Assembly: GCF_018613325.1 (NCBI RefSeq)
Contig: NZ_JAGGQJ010000026.1
Coordinates: forward strand, 1 to 64,000
DNA length: 64,000 bases
From: Bacillus sp. ISL-34
GTDB taxonomy: Bacteria > Bacillota > Bacilli > Bacillales > DSM-1321
Direction of reading: 5' to 3'
Shown here: positions 1 through 8,746 of the stretch, piece by piece
How positions within the stretch are numbered: position 1 is the stretch's first letter
Layout of the letters: the number at the start of each line of letters is the position of its first letter
Position numbers and translations under genes: made by a program
Notes under the pieces: generated by a model
Database searches by the model: none
The model's input: only the letters and a program-made list of their open reading frames with translations
What the model was told of the DNA's origin: nothing

Positions 1-60
1 GGGACTTAAAAAATTGTCGATCCAGCCGATGCTTACTTTCGCTGCCATTAATTTAAAGAA

Positions 61-122
61 GATGGCCAATTGGACATGGCAAGGTCCAAAAATGGCCTAA
101 CATAGAGGGCTCGTAGAGCCCT
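61..122. other. inverted-repeat cluster at window edge
   Basis: No gene is credible in the first 245 bases. Positions 62-97 form an imperfect hairpin (GGCCA...TGGAC against GTCCA...TGGCC) and 106-122 a perfect one (AGGGCTC, gta, GAGCCCT). These may belong to the 3' region of a gene outside the window or to a repeat; the function is unknown. Confidence 0.4.
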
Positions 123-160
123 AATCTCTCAACCTTGGGCCAAAATTCAAAGGAAATTTC

Positions 161-198
161 AAAAGGGGCTCGGAATTTTTTAATTCCGAACCCCTTTT
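161..198 (-). terminator. rho-independent terminator of ykpA
   Basis: A long perfect-type hairpin (AAAAGGGG.TCGGAATT arms) followed by a T-rich tract on the minus strand sits 50 bases downstream of the ykpA stop codon. Confidence 0.85.
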
Positions 199-245
199 GT
201 CTACAAACTGAGCACATCCAATAAGGATGTGCTTTCATTAAAGTA

Positions 246-1865
246 TTATTTGTACATTTCAGCCACTTGTTTTTGCAATTCGCTATTTTCAAGGTACTCA
301 TCATAACTCATTTGCTTATCGACTGTACCTTTTGGTGTAAGTTCAATGATTCGGTTCGCTATAGTTTGGATGAACTGATGATCATGAGAAGAGAAGATCA
401 TGGACCCTTTAAAGCTGATCAAACCGTTGTTCAATGCCGTAATCGACTCTAAGTCCAGATGGTTAGTAGGTTCATCAAGCATCAAGACGTTCGAACCGCT
501 CAACATCATTTTGGAAAGCATACAGCGGACTTTTTCGCCCCCTGAAAGTACACTTGCCTTTTTCGTGACTTCATCGCCAGAGAATAACATTCTGCCCAAG
601 AAACCGCGCAGGAAGCTTTCACTCTGATCATTAGGAGAATATTGACGGAGCCAATCAACAAGATTTAAATCGACACCTTCAAAGAATTCAGCATTATCCT
701 TAGGGAAGTATGCCTGAGAGGTCGTAACGCCCCATTTGAATGAGCCGTTATCCGGTTCAATTTCACCTGCCAAGATTTTGAACATTGTTGTTTTAGCGAT
801 CTCATCTTTACCGACAAATGCAATCTTGTCGCCTTTATTCATCGTGAAGCTGACGTTATCCAATATTTTTACGCCATCAATCGTTTTCGAAATTCCATCT
901 ACACGAAGCAGGTCGTTCCCGATTTCACGATCAGGTGTAAAGCCGACATATGGATAGCGGCGCGAAGAAGGCTCTATGTCATCCAAGCTGATTTTGTCCA
1001 ATAATTTCTTACGGGATGTCGCTTGGCTCGATTTGGATGCATTGGCACTGAATCGAGCGATGAAATTTTGAAGCTCTTTGATTTTTTCTTCTTTTTTCTT
1101 ATTGGCATCTTGAGTCAGTTTAAGGGCAAGCTGGCTTGATTCATACCAGAAGTCATAGTTACCGATATAAACTTTGATTTTACCGAAATCAAGATCCGCG
1201 ATATGTGTACAAACTTTGTTAAGGAAGTAACGGTCATGGGAAACTACGATAACAGTGTTTTCAAAGTTGATCAAGAATTCTTCCAGCCATTTGATCGCTT
1301 TTAAGTCCAAGTGGTTGGTAGGCTCATCCAGTAAAAGAACATCCGGTTTACCGAATAATGCCTGGGCAAGCAATACTTTAACCTTGTCGCCACCGTTCAA
1401 TTCAGCCATTTTCTTTGTATGCAGATCTTCTGCAATGCCAAGGCCTTTTAAGAGGATTGAAGCTTCAGGTTCAGCTTCCCAGCCGTTTAATTCGGCAAAT
1501 TCACCTTCAAGTTCGGCCGCTTTCATTCCGTCTTCGTCGGTGAAGTTTTCCTTCATATAGATGGCATCTTTTTCTTGCATGACTTCATATAATCTTTCAT
1601 GTCCCATAATGACAACTTTAAGGACTTCTTCCTCTTCATAAGCGAAGTGATCTTGCTTTAGAACGGCAAGGCGTTCGCCAGGCCCCATATGGACATCACC
1701 GGATTGCGCTTCAATTTCACCTGAAAGGATTTTTAAGAAAGTGGATTTACCCGCACCATTCGCACCAATCAGTCCGTAGCAGTTACCAGGCGTGAATTTT
1801 ATATTAACATCTTCAAACAGTTTACGATCGCCATAGCGTAAACCAACATTATTTACAGTAATCAT
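246..1865 (-). CDS. ykpA: ABC-F family ATP-binding protein YkpA
   Basis: This 539-residue soluble protein has two tandem ABC nucleotide-binding domains and no membrane segments, the layout of ABC-F proteins, which act on the ribosome rather than in transport. Domain 1 shows Walker A GANGAGKST near residue 36, a signature-like LNGGDKV near 155 and Walker B LLLDEPTNHLDL near 175. Domain 2 shows LSGGEKVR and LMLDEPTNHLDLE. The second Walker A reads GKDEIAKTT, with Ala in place of the usual Gly before Lys; I believe this is a trait of the YkpA/YbiT branch. Length matches B. subtilis YkpA (about 540). A GGAGG lies 11 bases before the ATG, and the gene is monocistronic with its own terminator. The exact substrate of this subfamily is not settled. 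Confidence 0.93.
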   Translation of the reverse strand: MITVNNVGLRYGDRKLFEDVNIKFTPGNCYGLIGANGAGKSTFLKILSGEIEAQSGDVHMGPGERLAVLKQDHFAYEEEEVLKVVIMGHERLYEVMQEKDAIYMKENFTDEDGMKAAELEGEFAELNGWEAEPEASILLKGLGIAEDLHTKKMAELNGGDKVKVLLAQALFGKPDVLLLDEPTNHLDLKAIKWLEEFLINFENTVIVVSHDRYFLNKVCTHIADLDFGKIKVYIGNYDFWYESSQLALKLTQDANKKKEEKIKELQNFIARFSANASKSSQATSRKKLLDKISLDDIEPSSRRYPYVGFTPDREIGNDLLRVDGISKTIDGVKILDNVSFTMNKGDKIAFVGKDEIAKTTMFKILAGEIEPDNGSFKWGVTTSQAYFPKDNAEFFEGVDLNLVDWLRQYSPNDQSESFLRGFLGRMLFSGDEVTKKASVLSGGEKVRCMLSKMMLSGSNVLMLDEPTNHLDLESITALNNGLISFKGSMIFSSHDHQFIQTIANRIIELTPKGTVDKQMSYDEYLENSELQKQVAEMYK

Positions 1866-2204
1866 TTATTTACATTCCTCCAAAATACTTTTGTTTCAAC
1901 GTGTCCAACACTTTGTTTCATTAGTTTTACGCTGATTCACACAAACAGCAGTTTATGTCCAATTATATTTAAATGCCGTTCGTTAAATTGTATCTTATTT
2001 CTTAGGAAAATTAAAGGCAGATTAGCAAAAACAAACGTTTATAAGCAAAAATTACACAGAGATTTAATTTTGTTTATAAATTGTCACCAATAATGTAAGT
2101 TGTTTTTCTTGTTGAAGAAAAATATAGGTATAAAGACTCATTACGCAACAACCTTGTAATTGGTAATATAGGTAACTGTAACTAACGCAACAGGAGGATT
2201 TTAT

Positions 2205-2606
2205 ATGAGCGATTCAGTAGGTTTTTGGAAACGTCTTTTAGCAGGTTTTTTGGATGGCATAATAGTGTCTTTACCATTAGCGATAATATTCGGGTTGATT
2301 ACCGGTGATTGGGAAAATGAGAATTTTTCAACGTTTTTCAACTTTCTTTACATGCTGATTGTCCCGATATTATGGTATGGCTATACAGTGGGTAAAAGGA
2401 TGATGGGAATACGCATAGTAAGGATGGACGGCAAAAAATTAGGCATAGGCACAATGCTATTGAGGTATATAGTTGCAGCTTTGGTCTATGCCATTACATT
2501 AGGGATAGGGTTTATTGTCAGTGCATTCATGGTTGGCATAAGAAAAGATCATAGAGCGATACACGATTTCATAGCAGGTACGTACGTGACATCAAATAAA
2601 CCATGA
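2205..2606 (+). CDS. RDD family membrane protein
   Basis: A 133-residue membrane protein with about three hydrophobic segments (residues 20-34, 44-58, 84-110). The N-terminal GFWKRLLAGFLDGIIVSLP carries the spaced Arg, Ala and Asp that name the RDD family, and RAIHDFIAGTYV near the C-terminus is also typical. The start is fixed by AGGAGG seven to eight bases upstream of ATG. It stands alone between divergent ykpA and its own terminator. RDD proteins are poorly characterised; some are linked to Na+/H+ exchange or compatible-solute transport, so no substrate is assigned. Confidence 0.85.
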   Translation: MSDSVGFWKRLLAGFLDGIIVSLPLAIIFGLITGDWENENFSTFFNFLYMLIVPILWYGYTVGKRMMGIRIVRMDGKKLGIGTMLLRYIVAALVYAITLGIGFIVSAFMVGIRKDHRAIHDFIAGTYVTSNKP

Positions 2607-2616
2607 TTAATTGATA

Positions 2617-2643
2617 AGCAGTTTAATAGCTGCTTTTTTTTAT
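2617..2643 (+). terminator. terminator of RDD gene
   Basis: AAGCAG, TTTAATAG loop, CTGCTT hairpin followed by a T-run directly after the RDD gene. Confidence 0.75.
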
Positions 2644-2796
2644 GCAAATCTACAATTTCAAATCCGGTACGATTTTTTAAACATGAAGTGAATTTTGCTG
2701 TTACTTTATATGCGGGTAAATTACTTTTTAAGGTTTAAATATTACATTGGAAACCACGATAGAATATCACTATTAATACAGTGGCAGTTAGGAACC

Positions 2797-2830
2797 AAAA
2801 AGCACTTAACCTTTATGGTCAAGTGCTTTT
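2797..2830 (-). terminator. terminator overlapping 3' end of small minus-strand gene
   Basis: The arms AAAAGCACTT.ACC and GGT.AAGTGCTTTT form a hairpin that overlaps the stop codon of the small minus-strand ORF at 2819. This supports that ORF being a transcribed gene. Confidence 0.75.
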
Positions 2831-3058
2831 GTTATTCAAAACCTCTTTATTTTGATTAATGATGATTTTATTTCTTAAAATCATTTCTTTATTATTAAGT
2901 CCAACATTGTGTTCTTTGGTATTATTCACTTTTTCTAGCAACGATACTACAGATATTTCCAATAATTCAGAAACAGGCATATTTGTTTTAGATGATAAAA
3001 TTTCAAGTTCATGGATTAATTTAGGGGATAGCATTGGTTGTCTTTTATTTATTTCCAT
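2819..3058 (-). CDS. small hypothetical protein, possible ribbon-helix-helix type
   Basis: A 79-residue ORF read from ATG at 3058 (an in-frame GTG at 3070 is an alternative; neither has a strong ribosome binding site). The first half, with LSPKLIHELEILSSKTNMPVSELLEISVV, looks like two short helices typical of RHH/antitoxin-like DNA-binding folds; the second half is polar and Asn/Lys-rich. No toxin partner is visible next to it. The terminator overlapping its stop is the best evidence for a real gene. Function is not known. Confidence 0.5.
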   Translation of the reverse strand: MEINKRQPMLSPKLIHELEILSSKTNMPVSELLEISVVSLLEKVNNTKEHNVGLNNKEMILRNKIIINQNKEVLNNKST

Positions 3059-3322
3059 GACAGGACCCACTTTCTTAAAAAAATTATGTAATTGTAATTT
3101 AAGTATATAATGTGAGTTTCCAATAAAACATTAAATTAGCGTTATTTATGTTAAGAATTGATGACAATTGCTGAATAAAGTCATAACCGAGGCATTTTGA
3201 ATGTTCCTTCATAAGTCAACATATTATAGCTAAATCCAATCAGGAATATATAGAGTATTCTTCGAATTATATGAAATATCAGGGAAGGTAAATTACAACT
3301 ATATAATTCTATGTCTCCAGAT

Positions 3323-3351
3323 TTGTCAACCTTTGGCTTTTCTGATAGTAT
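3323..3351 (+). promoter_or_regulatory. sigma-A type promoter for helD
   Basis: TTGTCA, 17-base spacer, TAGTAT, located about 65 bases before the GTG start of helD. The rest of 3071-3322 is AT-rich and holds no other feature I can support. Confidence 0.6.
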
Positions 3352-3415
3352 AAATGTCCATTTCGTCTTAGCATCGGCATTTTAATAAGTTTGATAAATA
3401 AACAAGGAAGGGGAA

Positions 3416-5674
3416 GTGATTTTATTGGGTAATCACCCTGATTTCGAACAGGAACGTCAGCGGCTGGATTTTACGAAACGTTATATCGACGTAGTCATCA
3501 AAACATCAGAAACAAGCAAAGATCAATTTCAGAGGAATATGCAAGAAGCTTTTGGCGATGCCGATTGGTCTGAATCAGCCTTATATTCACAGCTGCTGAC
3601 AACGGCCAACTTTTTTGAGATGTCCAAAACCGAACTTGAAAGTTTACGCAAGGCAAGTAAAAAACCCTACTTTGCAAGAGTGGATTTTGAAAGGAATGAC
3701 GGTGATAGAGGCGAAGTCCTTTATTTCGGAAAAACATCGCTTTATCAGAGGGAAAGCCAGGAACAGATCATCGTCGATTGGCGTTCACCGATTGCAAACC
3801 TGTATTATGAGGGACGGATTGGTGAAATAGAATATGAAGCGGAAGGGGAGACATTCAGCGGGAACATCACTTTAAAAAGACAGCTAATGATAGAAAAAGG
3901 TATCTTGGAGGAGATAAGGGACATTGATTTGACAACCACGGATGAATTGTTGCAGGAATCCCTTTCCAAAAGTTCCAGCAATCGATTGACAGATATCATT
4001 ACCACGATCCAGGAAGAACAAAATAAAATCATTCGTGCAGATTTGAATAAACCTATCATTGTCCAGGGCGCAGCGGGCAGTGGTAAAACCACAATTGCTC
4101 TACATAGGATTTCTTATTTCATTTATCATTATAAAGACTTGTTCGATCCGCGACAATTAATGATTCTTGCTCCGAGCCGGGTTTTCATTGATTACATATC
4201 TGAAGCTTTACCTGAATTGGGTGTCGAAAAGGTAAAGCAATTCACATTTTCCGAATATGTTCAGGCAGCGATAGGAAAGCAAGTGAAGCTTGTCGCGGAT
4301 GATAAATTAACCCGATTGCTGGAAAAGGATGATGAAGAAATCAATTCAGCCGTCTGGATATCAGGTCTGAAGGGCTCTCCTGCCTTTAAATATATATTGG
4401 ACGAATATGTAAAGGATATTTTCAGGGGGTTTCACCCGGATGCTGATTTTTATTGTGATAAATATCGCCTCTATTCCGCTAAGAAGTTTATTAGATTATT
4501 GGAAGAGGATTATTGGTATTTACCGTTATACAGCAGGCTGGACAAACTGAAGGCCATATTACAAAATGAAGTGAAATTGAAAAAGAAAATAATGCTTGAA
4601 CGTGTTGTTGATTTTTATGATGCCAAAATTGAGAAAGCTCTATATAAGAATATCGATCCAGTCATTCGCAAAGAATTTGTTACAAAATGCCTCGATAAAA
4701 AAGAGGAAAGGATAGGGCAGGTCCAAAAGGCGATCCGTACTTCGGTAAAAGGGTATTTTAAGCAATTCAAAAGTAAAGATCTCCTGGATTACTATCAGGA
4801 ATTATACCAAGATCCGGAGCGTCTCTCCTCGTACAGCAACGGTAAACTTACTGTTGAAGATGCCAGTGTTTTATGTGAGTATAATCATAAATTATTTTCT
4901 GCTAAAAGTTATGAGATGGAGGACTTAGGAGCATTATTATATCTTCAGGAACGGCTTTTTGGTATCGATAAAGAAAACAAAGCAAAAAATGTCGTCATTG
5001 ATGAGGCACAGGATTATAGCTTCATGCAGTTACAGGCACTAAAGACGGCAGTGGATACCGATATGTTCACACTTGTAGGCGATCTTGCACAAGGCATCCA
5101 TTCATACCGCGGACTTCAAACATGGGACGAGGTTCACAGTCGCATTTTCCCTCGGGCGACTTATACTGAATTACAAAAAAGCTACAGAACAACTGTTGAA
5201 ATAATGAAACAAGCTAATGAAATACTTCAGTTGTTAACATACGATTTCCCGGAAGTTGAACCTGTAGTCCGTCATGGCAAGGATCCAGAATTCATTGCCA
5301 TTGGAAAGGAAGGTTGGGAAAAAGAGCTGATCGATCTTATTGCAAGCCTTAAAGGAGAAGGTTTTAATACGTTTGCCGTTATTGCCAAAACGATGAAAGA
5401 TTGCAAACTGGCAAACGAGAAACTAAGTGGACTCCATCAAGGCTTTCATTTAATAGATGAAGCGGGAAACATCCCAAAAGATAAAACGTTGATTGTTCCT
5501 TCATATCAAGCCAAAGGTCTCGAATTCGATGTCGTATTTGCAATATCCCTCGAAGAATCCTATTGCCATGGAAATGAACTTGATATCAAATTGCTGTACG
5601 TAACAATGACTAGGCCATTGCACCGGCTTTATTTTTTAGGTAATGAGAAAAAGGCTTTCCTTATCGAGACATGA
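3416..5674 (+). CDS. helD: HelD-like RNA polymerase recycling helicase
   Basis: A 752-residue UvrD/Rep-like superfamily 1 ATPase. Walker A GAAGSGKTT lies near residue 218, Walker B VVIDEAQDYS near 525, and C-terminal helicase motifs (SYRTTVEI; SYQAKGLEFDVV; LLYVTMTRPLHRL) follow. The N-terminal segment rich in Glu/Gln/Arg matches the coiled-coil arm that HelD inserts into RNA polymerase, followed by the conserved IIVDWRSPIANLYYEG block. HelD removes stalled RNA polymerase from DNA and recycles it; it acts in the cytoplasm. Length is close to B. subtilis HelD (about 774). The start is GTG with AAGGAAGGGG just upstream; a TTG three codons later is possible. The gene stands alone. Confidence 0.9.
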   Translation: MILLGNHPDFEQERQRLDFTKRYIDVVIKTSETSKDQFQRNMQEAFGDADWSESALYSQLLTTANFFEMSKTELESLRKASKKPYFARVDFERNDGDRGEVLYFGKTSLYQRESQEQIIVDWRSPIANLYYEGRIGEIEYEAEGETFSGNITLKRQLMIEKGILEEIRDIDLTTTDELLQESLSKSSSNRLTDIITTIQEEQNKIIRADLNKPIIVQGAAGSGKTTIALHRISYFIYHYKDLFDPRQLMILAPSRVFIDYISEALPELGVEKVKQFTFSEYVQAAIGKQVKLVADDKLTRLLEKDDEEINSAVWISGLKGSPAFKYILDEYVKDIFRGFHPDADFYCDKYRLYSAKKFIRLLEEDYWYLPLYSRLDKLKAILQNEVKLKKKIMLERVVDFYDAKIEKALYKNIDPVIRKEFVTKCLDKKEERIGQVQKAIRTSVKGYFKQFKSKDLLDYYQELYQDPERLSSYSNGKLTVEDASVLCEYNHKLFSAKSYEMEDLGALLYLQERLFGIDKENKAKNVVIDEAQDYSFMQLQALKTAVDTDMFTLVGDLAQGIHSYRGLQTWDEVHSRIFPRATYTELQKSYRTTVEIMKQANEILQLLTYDFPEVEPVVRHGKDPEFIAIGKEGWEKELIDLIASLKGEGFNTFAVIAKTMKDCKLANEKLSGLHQGFHLIDEAGNIPKDKTLIVPSYQAKGLEFDVVFAISLEESYCHGNELDIKLLYVTMTRPLHRLYFLGNEKKAFLIET

Positions 5675-5715
5675 GAGGGGAAGGGTGGAGAATAACCATC
5701 CTCCTCGGGATACGC

Positions 5716-6237
5716 TCACAAATGCAAAAGGATATCCTGAATATCTTCCCACCCGAAACCGACTTCGATAAGCTCGATGCCTGCCATTCTAACTGTTTTT
5801 TCAGCTATCACTTGACCGCCAAGTGCTCTGTAAAAACCGCATGAAGGATTATCATTTAATGCCCATATTATTAAATTCTTATGTTCCATTTTCATAAGCT
5901 CATGTATGACCGCTTTTATCATTTTTCGGCCGAGTCCCTGTCGTTGATATTCTTGTAAAAAATAAATGGCATATACTTCTCCTTGAATATGCGGATCATT
6001 CGTTTGTTCAGGTCCGCCGGCAGCGAAACCGATGATTTCCCCATTGGCGTTCTCGGCTACAAAGGTGGCATTATGCAGCATCTTTAAATTCCTTAGCCAG
6101 TTTTTCTTTTTGGCTTCCAGATTCAAGGAAGACAAATATTGATCAGGGAGGATTCCTTTATAAGTCGTTTTCCAGCTGTTTATATGTACATTTGCTATTC
6201 CACTTACATCTTGTTCTATGGCTTTCCTTATCTTCAT
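5716..6237 (-). CDS. GNAT family N-acetyltransferase
   Basis: A 173-residue single-domain GNAT protein. The acetyl-CoA pyrophosphate-binding motif A is seen as YFLQEYQRQGLGRKMIKAVIHE around residues 94-115, with beta-strand and C-terminal motif B (NPSCGFYRALGG). GNAT enzymes move an acetyl group from acetyl-CoA to an amine; the substrate cannot be told from sequence. Start ATG is preceded by AGAAGGTG. It converges on helD. Confidence 0.85.
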   Translation of the reverse strand: MKIRKAIEQDVSGIANVHINSWKTTYKGILPDQYLSSLNLEAKKKNWLRNLKMLHNATFVAENANGEIIGFAAGGPEQTNDPHIQGEVYAIYFLQEYQRQGLGRKMIKAVIHELMKMEHKNLIIWALNDNPSCGFYRALGGQVIAEKTVRMAGIELIEVGFGWEDIQDILLHL

Positions 6238-6378
6238 AAAAACACCTTCTGATTTTCGTATTTTCCCCTAGAATATCATGGGAAAAGTTAATAAGCATTT
6301 TATTTATGTTTATAACTGCATGAGAAAGGATATGAAATAAAAGAGTGATTCAACCAGACGAAGGGAAGGATGAGAAAG

Positions 6379-6570
6379 ATGAAATTGAAAGTTGGTTTTT
6401 ATTTTCCGGGCGGTAAAGAACTAGAGCATGAGGTAGAAGGCGATGACTCAACTCAAATGATTTCAAACATTCAAAAGCACCGTTATTATAATTTAGTTAA
6501 AGGCGATTGCCATTATGTAGTAGATACGGAAAAAGCAGCTTATTTTTCTGTAACGGAAATACTGGATTGA
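6379..6570 (+). CDS. small conserved-type hypothetical protein
   Basis: A 63-residue protein with no signal or membrane segment, resembling a small mixed alpha/beta domain (KLKVGFYFPGGKELEHEVEG, then NLVKGDCHYVVDTEKAAYFSVTEIL). The ATG at 6379 is preferred because GGGAAGG lies nine bases upstream; ATG at 6370 would be too close to it. A strong terminator follows directly. No family was recognised. Confidence 0.6.
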   Translation: MKLKVGFYFPGGKELEHEVEGDDSTQMISNIQKHRYYNLVKGDCHYVVDTEKAAYFSVTEILD

Positions 6571-6571
6571 G

Positions 6572-6612
6572 ATAAACCGCATTGGACATTTGTTCCATTG
6601 CGGTTTATTCTT
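6572..6612 (+). terminator. terminator between two small genes
   Basis: Near-perfect hairpin with ATAAACCGCA.TGGA arms, followed by TTCTTTTTG. Confidence 0.85.
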
Positions 6613-6647
6613 TTTGTTGTAAGGAAACCGGAAAAGGAGTATCGACA

Positions 6648-7064
6648 ATGAAAATCAATTTTACCAAGAAACAGTATGAAACATTATTCAAAATGGTTCA
6701 GTACGGATATTGGGTTGCTTCCGATACTGAAGTTAATAAAGAAGAATTTAGTGAGATGGAACAGTATCTCAATTCCTTTGCCAAAGATTTTGGCATGGAA
6801 GGAGTACAGTTTGTGAAGGAGTATGGAATTTTTGATTTAAGCAGGGAATTGGAGGATCAACTCCATGAAGTCATAGATGAGTATGAAGAAGGAGTGTTCA
6901 GAGATAAGCTTGCCTATCATATGGCTAGAAAAGAGTTTGCCGAGGAGTCGGAAAACCATGAATATAATCAGGAGGAAGCGTTTAAACGTATCATGGAGCT
7001 TGAGGAAAAATATCATCTTCATATTGAAGAACACGGATTAGGGAATTTGAAAATAGTAGAATAA
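6648..7064 (+). CDS. hypothetical acidic helical protein
   Basis: A 138-residue soluble, acidic, largely helical protein. The ATG at 6648 is chosen because AAGGAG lies six to eight bases upstream and the preceding in-frame stretch runs through the upstream terminator. It holds an alternating EEFSEMEQYLNSF / ELEDQLHEVIDEYEEG pattern but no motif I can name. A terminator follows at 7068. Confidence 0.65.
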   Translation: MKINFTKKQYETLFKMVQYGYWVASDTEVNKEEFSEMEQYLNSFAKDFGMEGVQFVKEYGIFDLSRELEDQLHEVIDEYEEGVFRDKLAYHMARKEFAEESENHEYNQEEAFKRIMELEEKYHLHIEEHGLGNLKIVE

Positions 7065-7066
7065 AA

Positions 7067-7095
7067 AGAGAGAGGGCTTAGTTTGTCCTCTCTTC
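7067..7095 (+). terminator. terminator after 6648-7064 gene
   Basis: AGAGAGAGGG / CCTCTCTTC hairpin immediately after the stop codon. Confidence 0.6.
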
Positions 7096-7098
7096 AGA

Positions 7099-7141
7099 CT
7101 GTAGACAAACTCGATGTAAAATCAAGTTTGTCTCAGTTTTT
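7099..7141 (+). repeat. recurring terminator-like hairpin (CTGTAGACAAACT type), copy 1
   Basis: CTGTAGACAAACT and AGTTTGTCTCAG arms followed by TTTTT. Closely related hairpins occur at 24283-24326 and 53797-53843, each next to an interspersed repeat. Confidence 0.7.
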
Positions 7142-7160
7142 ATGAGGGTTCATAAAAACT

Positions 7161-7313
7161 CGAACGTCGATTTCCACTCCAGGTACTCGCTTTCCGCGGG
7201 CGGTCCGGGAGCCTCCTCGGCGCCGTGCGCCTGCGGGGTCTCCCCTCGACGCGCTTTTCCCGCAGGAGTCTCGCACACCCGCTCCAATCAACTTTGTTTT
7301 GAAATTTTAGGTA
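7161..7313 (+). repeat. GC-rich interspersed repeat with terminal inverted repeats, copy A
   Basis: This intergenic block is far more GC-rich than its surroundings (CTTTCCGCGGGCGGTCCGGG, GCCTCCTCGG, CTGCGGGGTCTC, CGCTTTTCCCGCAGGAGTCT). It is closely similar to 20841-20980 in the same orientation and to 53851-53995 in reverse. Ends are imperfect inverted repeats: AACGT.GATT..A at the left, CGCTCCAATCAACTTTG at the right. A 77-residue ORF through it is low-complexity and not believed. It is probably a MITE-like or structured-RNA repeat. Confidence 0.85.
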
Positions 7314-7428
7314 AACCCCTTTTTGTCTACAAATTCGAGAGAGGACATAAATTTATCCCTCTTTTCTTATTCTGAAAAGTCATGATTTCCATATGTTCAT
7401 CACGTATGCCATCCATTACGGATCGGTA

Positions 7429-8619
7429 TTATACACAAGGATTATGGCCTAATTTTTCAACTGTGTATTGGTAAAAAGCGATTAAGTCATTTTGTGACGC
7501 AAAACCTGCTTGTGCAGTCTGTTCGTTCCCTCCGCCTTTCCCATTATAGGTACTGAGTTCAGCTTTAAAATATTGCCCGCAATGAAAGGGGATGGCCCCA
7601 CTATGTGAGAGGATGAGCTTTTGCTCCTTACGTGATGCTAATAATACGGTAACCTTTTCCTTTTTTACAATCGTACCTGCAAGGTAAAGCAGTTCTTTCG
7701 TTGAGCTATCTTCGAAAATATGAGAGATGAATCCCCCTCCATTTTCTGCAAGCAGGGAGTCAGCAAGATAATTTGCATTTTCAAGTTTTAAGTTTTCGTT
7801 TGCCGATAGCAGCTGCTTATAGTCATTTTCCAGTTTCTCCACCCTATTCAGAATCTCTGTACGTCCGGTATTGAATTTATTCGATAATGCCGAAAGAATT
7901 CCTAGACTTTCGGAATAATCGTTCAATGCCCTGAAGCCGCACTTAAAATAGAGACGGGTATGTTCTTTCTGCTTCTCCGCTTTGAAAATTTTTATTAAGC
8001 CAATCTCCCCGGTACGCCCTACATGGGTTCCACCGCAAGGGTTATATTCGATCCCTTCTATCTCAACAATACGGATATTCTCTGAAACTTTAGGCATTTT
8101 GACGACAGGAAGCGTCTGTAATTGCTCGTTCGTCACGTAATAGATAAGTATTTCGCGATTCTCGATAATATATTGATTAACTAGCTTTTCAGCGGCTGCC
8201 GTATGTACTTCAGTCCATTGAAATCCTGACATTATATCGATCGTTAAATATTCCTTCCCAAGGTGAAAGCTGACCGTATTAGAGTCGAACAGTTCCCTGC
8301 AGACAGCAGAGAGTAAATGCTGGCCGCTATGCTGTTGCATATGGTCGAAGCGGCGGGACCAATCAAGTTCACAATGAACGATCTCTGAATCTGGCCGTCT
8401 ATCCATCTTATGAAGAATCTTTCCATCATTGTCTTTTATAACGTCAAGAACGGTGATTCCTTCTATTTTACCAGTATCTGCAGGCTGACCGCCCCCTTCG
8501 GGATAAAAAGCGGTTTCTTCAAGAGTGATATAGTAAAAGCCATTTTCTTCAATGGTATCCCGAATTTTGGTATCCCATTGGGAAGTCTTGGTGGACGTGT
8601 AATACAATTTTTTTGTCAT
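7429..8619 (-). CDS. alanyl-tRNA editing protein, AlaX-L type with DHHA1 domain
   Basis: A 396-residue stand-alone editing enzyme related to the C-terminal half of alanyl-tRNA synthetase; it hydrolyses mischarged Ser- or Gly-tRNA-Ala. The N-terminal part carries the synthetase-like EGGGQPADTG (residues 40-50). The editing core has HSGQHLLSA (zinc ligands, residues 96-105) and NPCGGTHVGRTG (residues 193-204). A coiled region (240-285) leads to a DHHA1-like end with NGKGGGNEQTAQAG. All key His/Cys residues are present. The start ATG has a weak GAAAGG about 13 bases upstream. It stands alone between repeats and a decayed gene. Confidence 0.88.
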   Translation of the reverse strand: MTKKLYYTSTKTSQWDTKIRDTIEENGFYYITLEETAFYPEGGGQPADTGKIEGITVLDVIKDNDGKILHKMDRRPDSEIVHCELDWSRRFDHMQQHSGQHLLSAVCRELFDSNTVSFHLGKEYLTIDIMSGFQWTEVHTAAAEKLVNQYIIENREILIYYVTNEQLQTLPVVKMPKVSENIRIVEIEGIEYNPCGGTHVGRTGEIGLIKIFKAEKQKEHTRLYFKCGFRALNDYSESLGILSALSNKFNTGRTEILNRVEKLENDYKQLLSANENLKLENANYLADSLLAENGGGFISHIFEDSSTKELLYLAGTIVKKEKVTVLLASRKEQKLILSHSGAIPFHCGQYFKAELSTYNGKGGGNEQTAQAGFASQNDLIAFYQYTVEKLGHNPCV

Positions 8620-8746
8620 GAATGATTTCTGTTTCCTTTCAGTTAATTATTAAAATTATATCACCGAAACACCAGAGTTTGAAATCGCGGGTTTAGAAGA
8701 TTAGTCAGGTAAATAAGTAAACCTTTTGAAAAATTTTAAGTGCAAG

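Noticed and set aside
53..304. 83-codon minus-strand ORF downstream of ykpA
   Set aside because: It overlaps the ykpA 3' end and runs through the strong terminator at 161-198; no ribosome binding site and composition is not protein-like.
7142..7375. 77-codon plus-strand ORF
   Set aside because: It lies inside the GC-rich interspersed repeat; similar readings in the other copies are not kept in frame.
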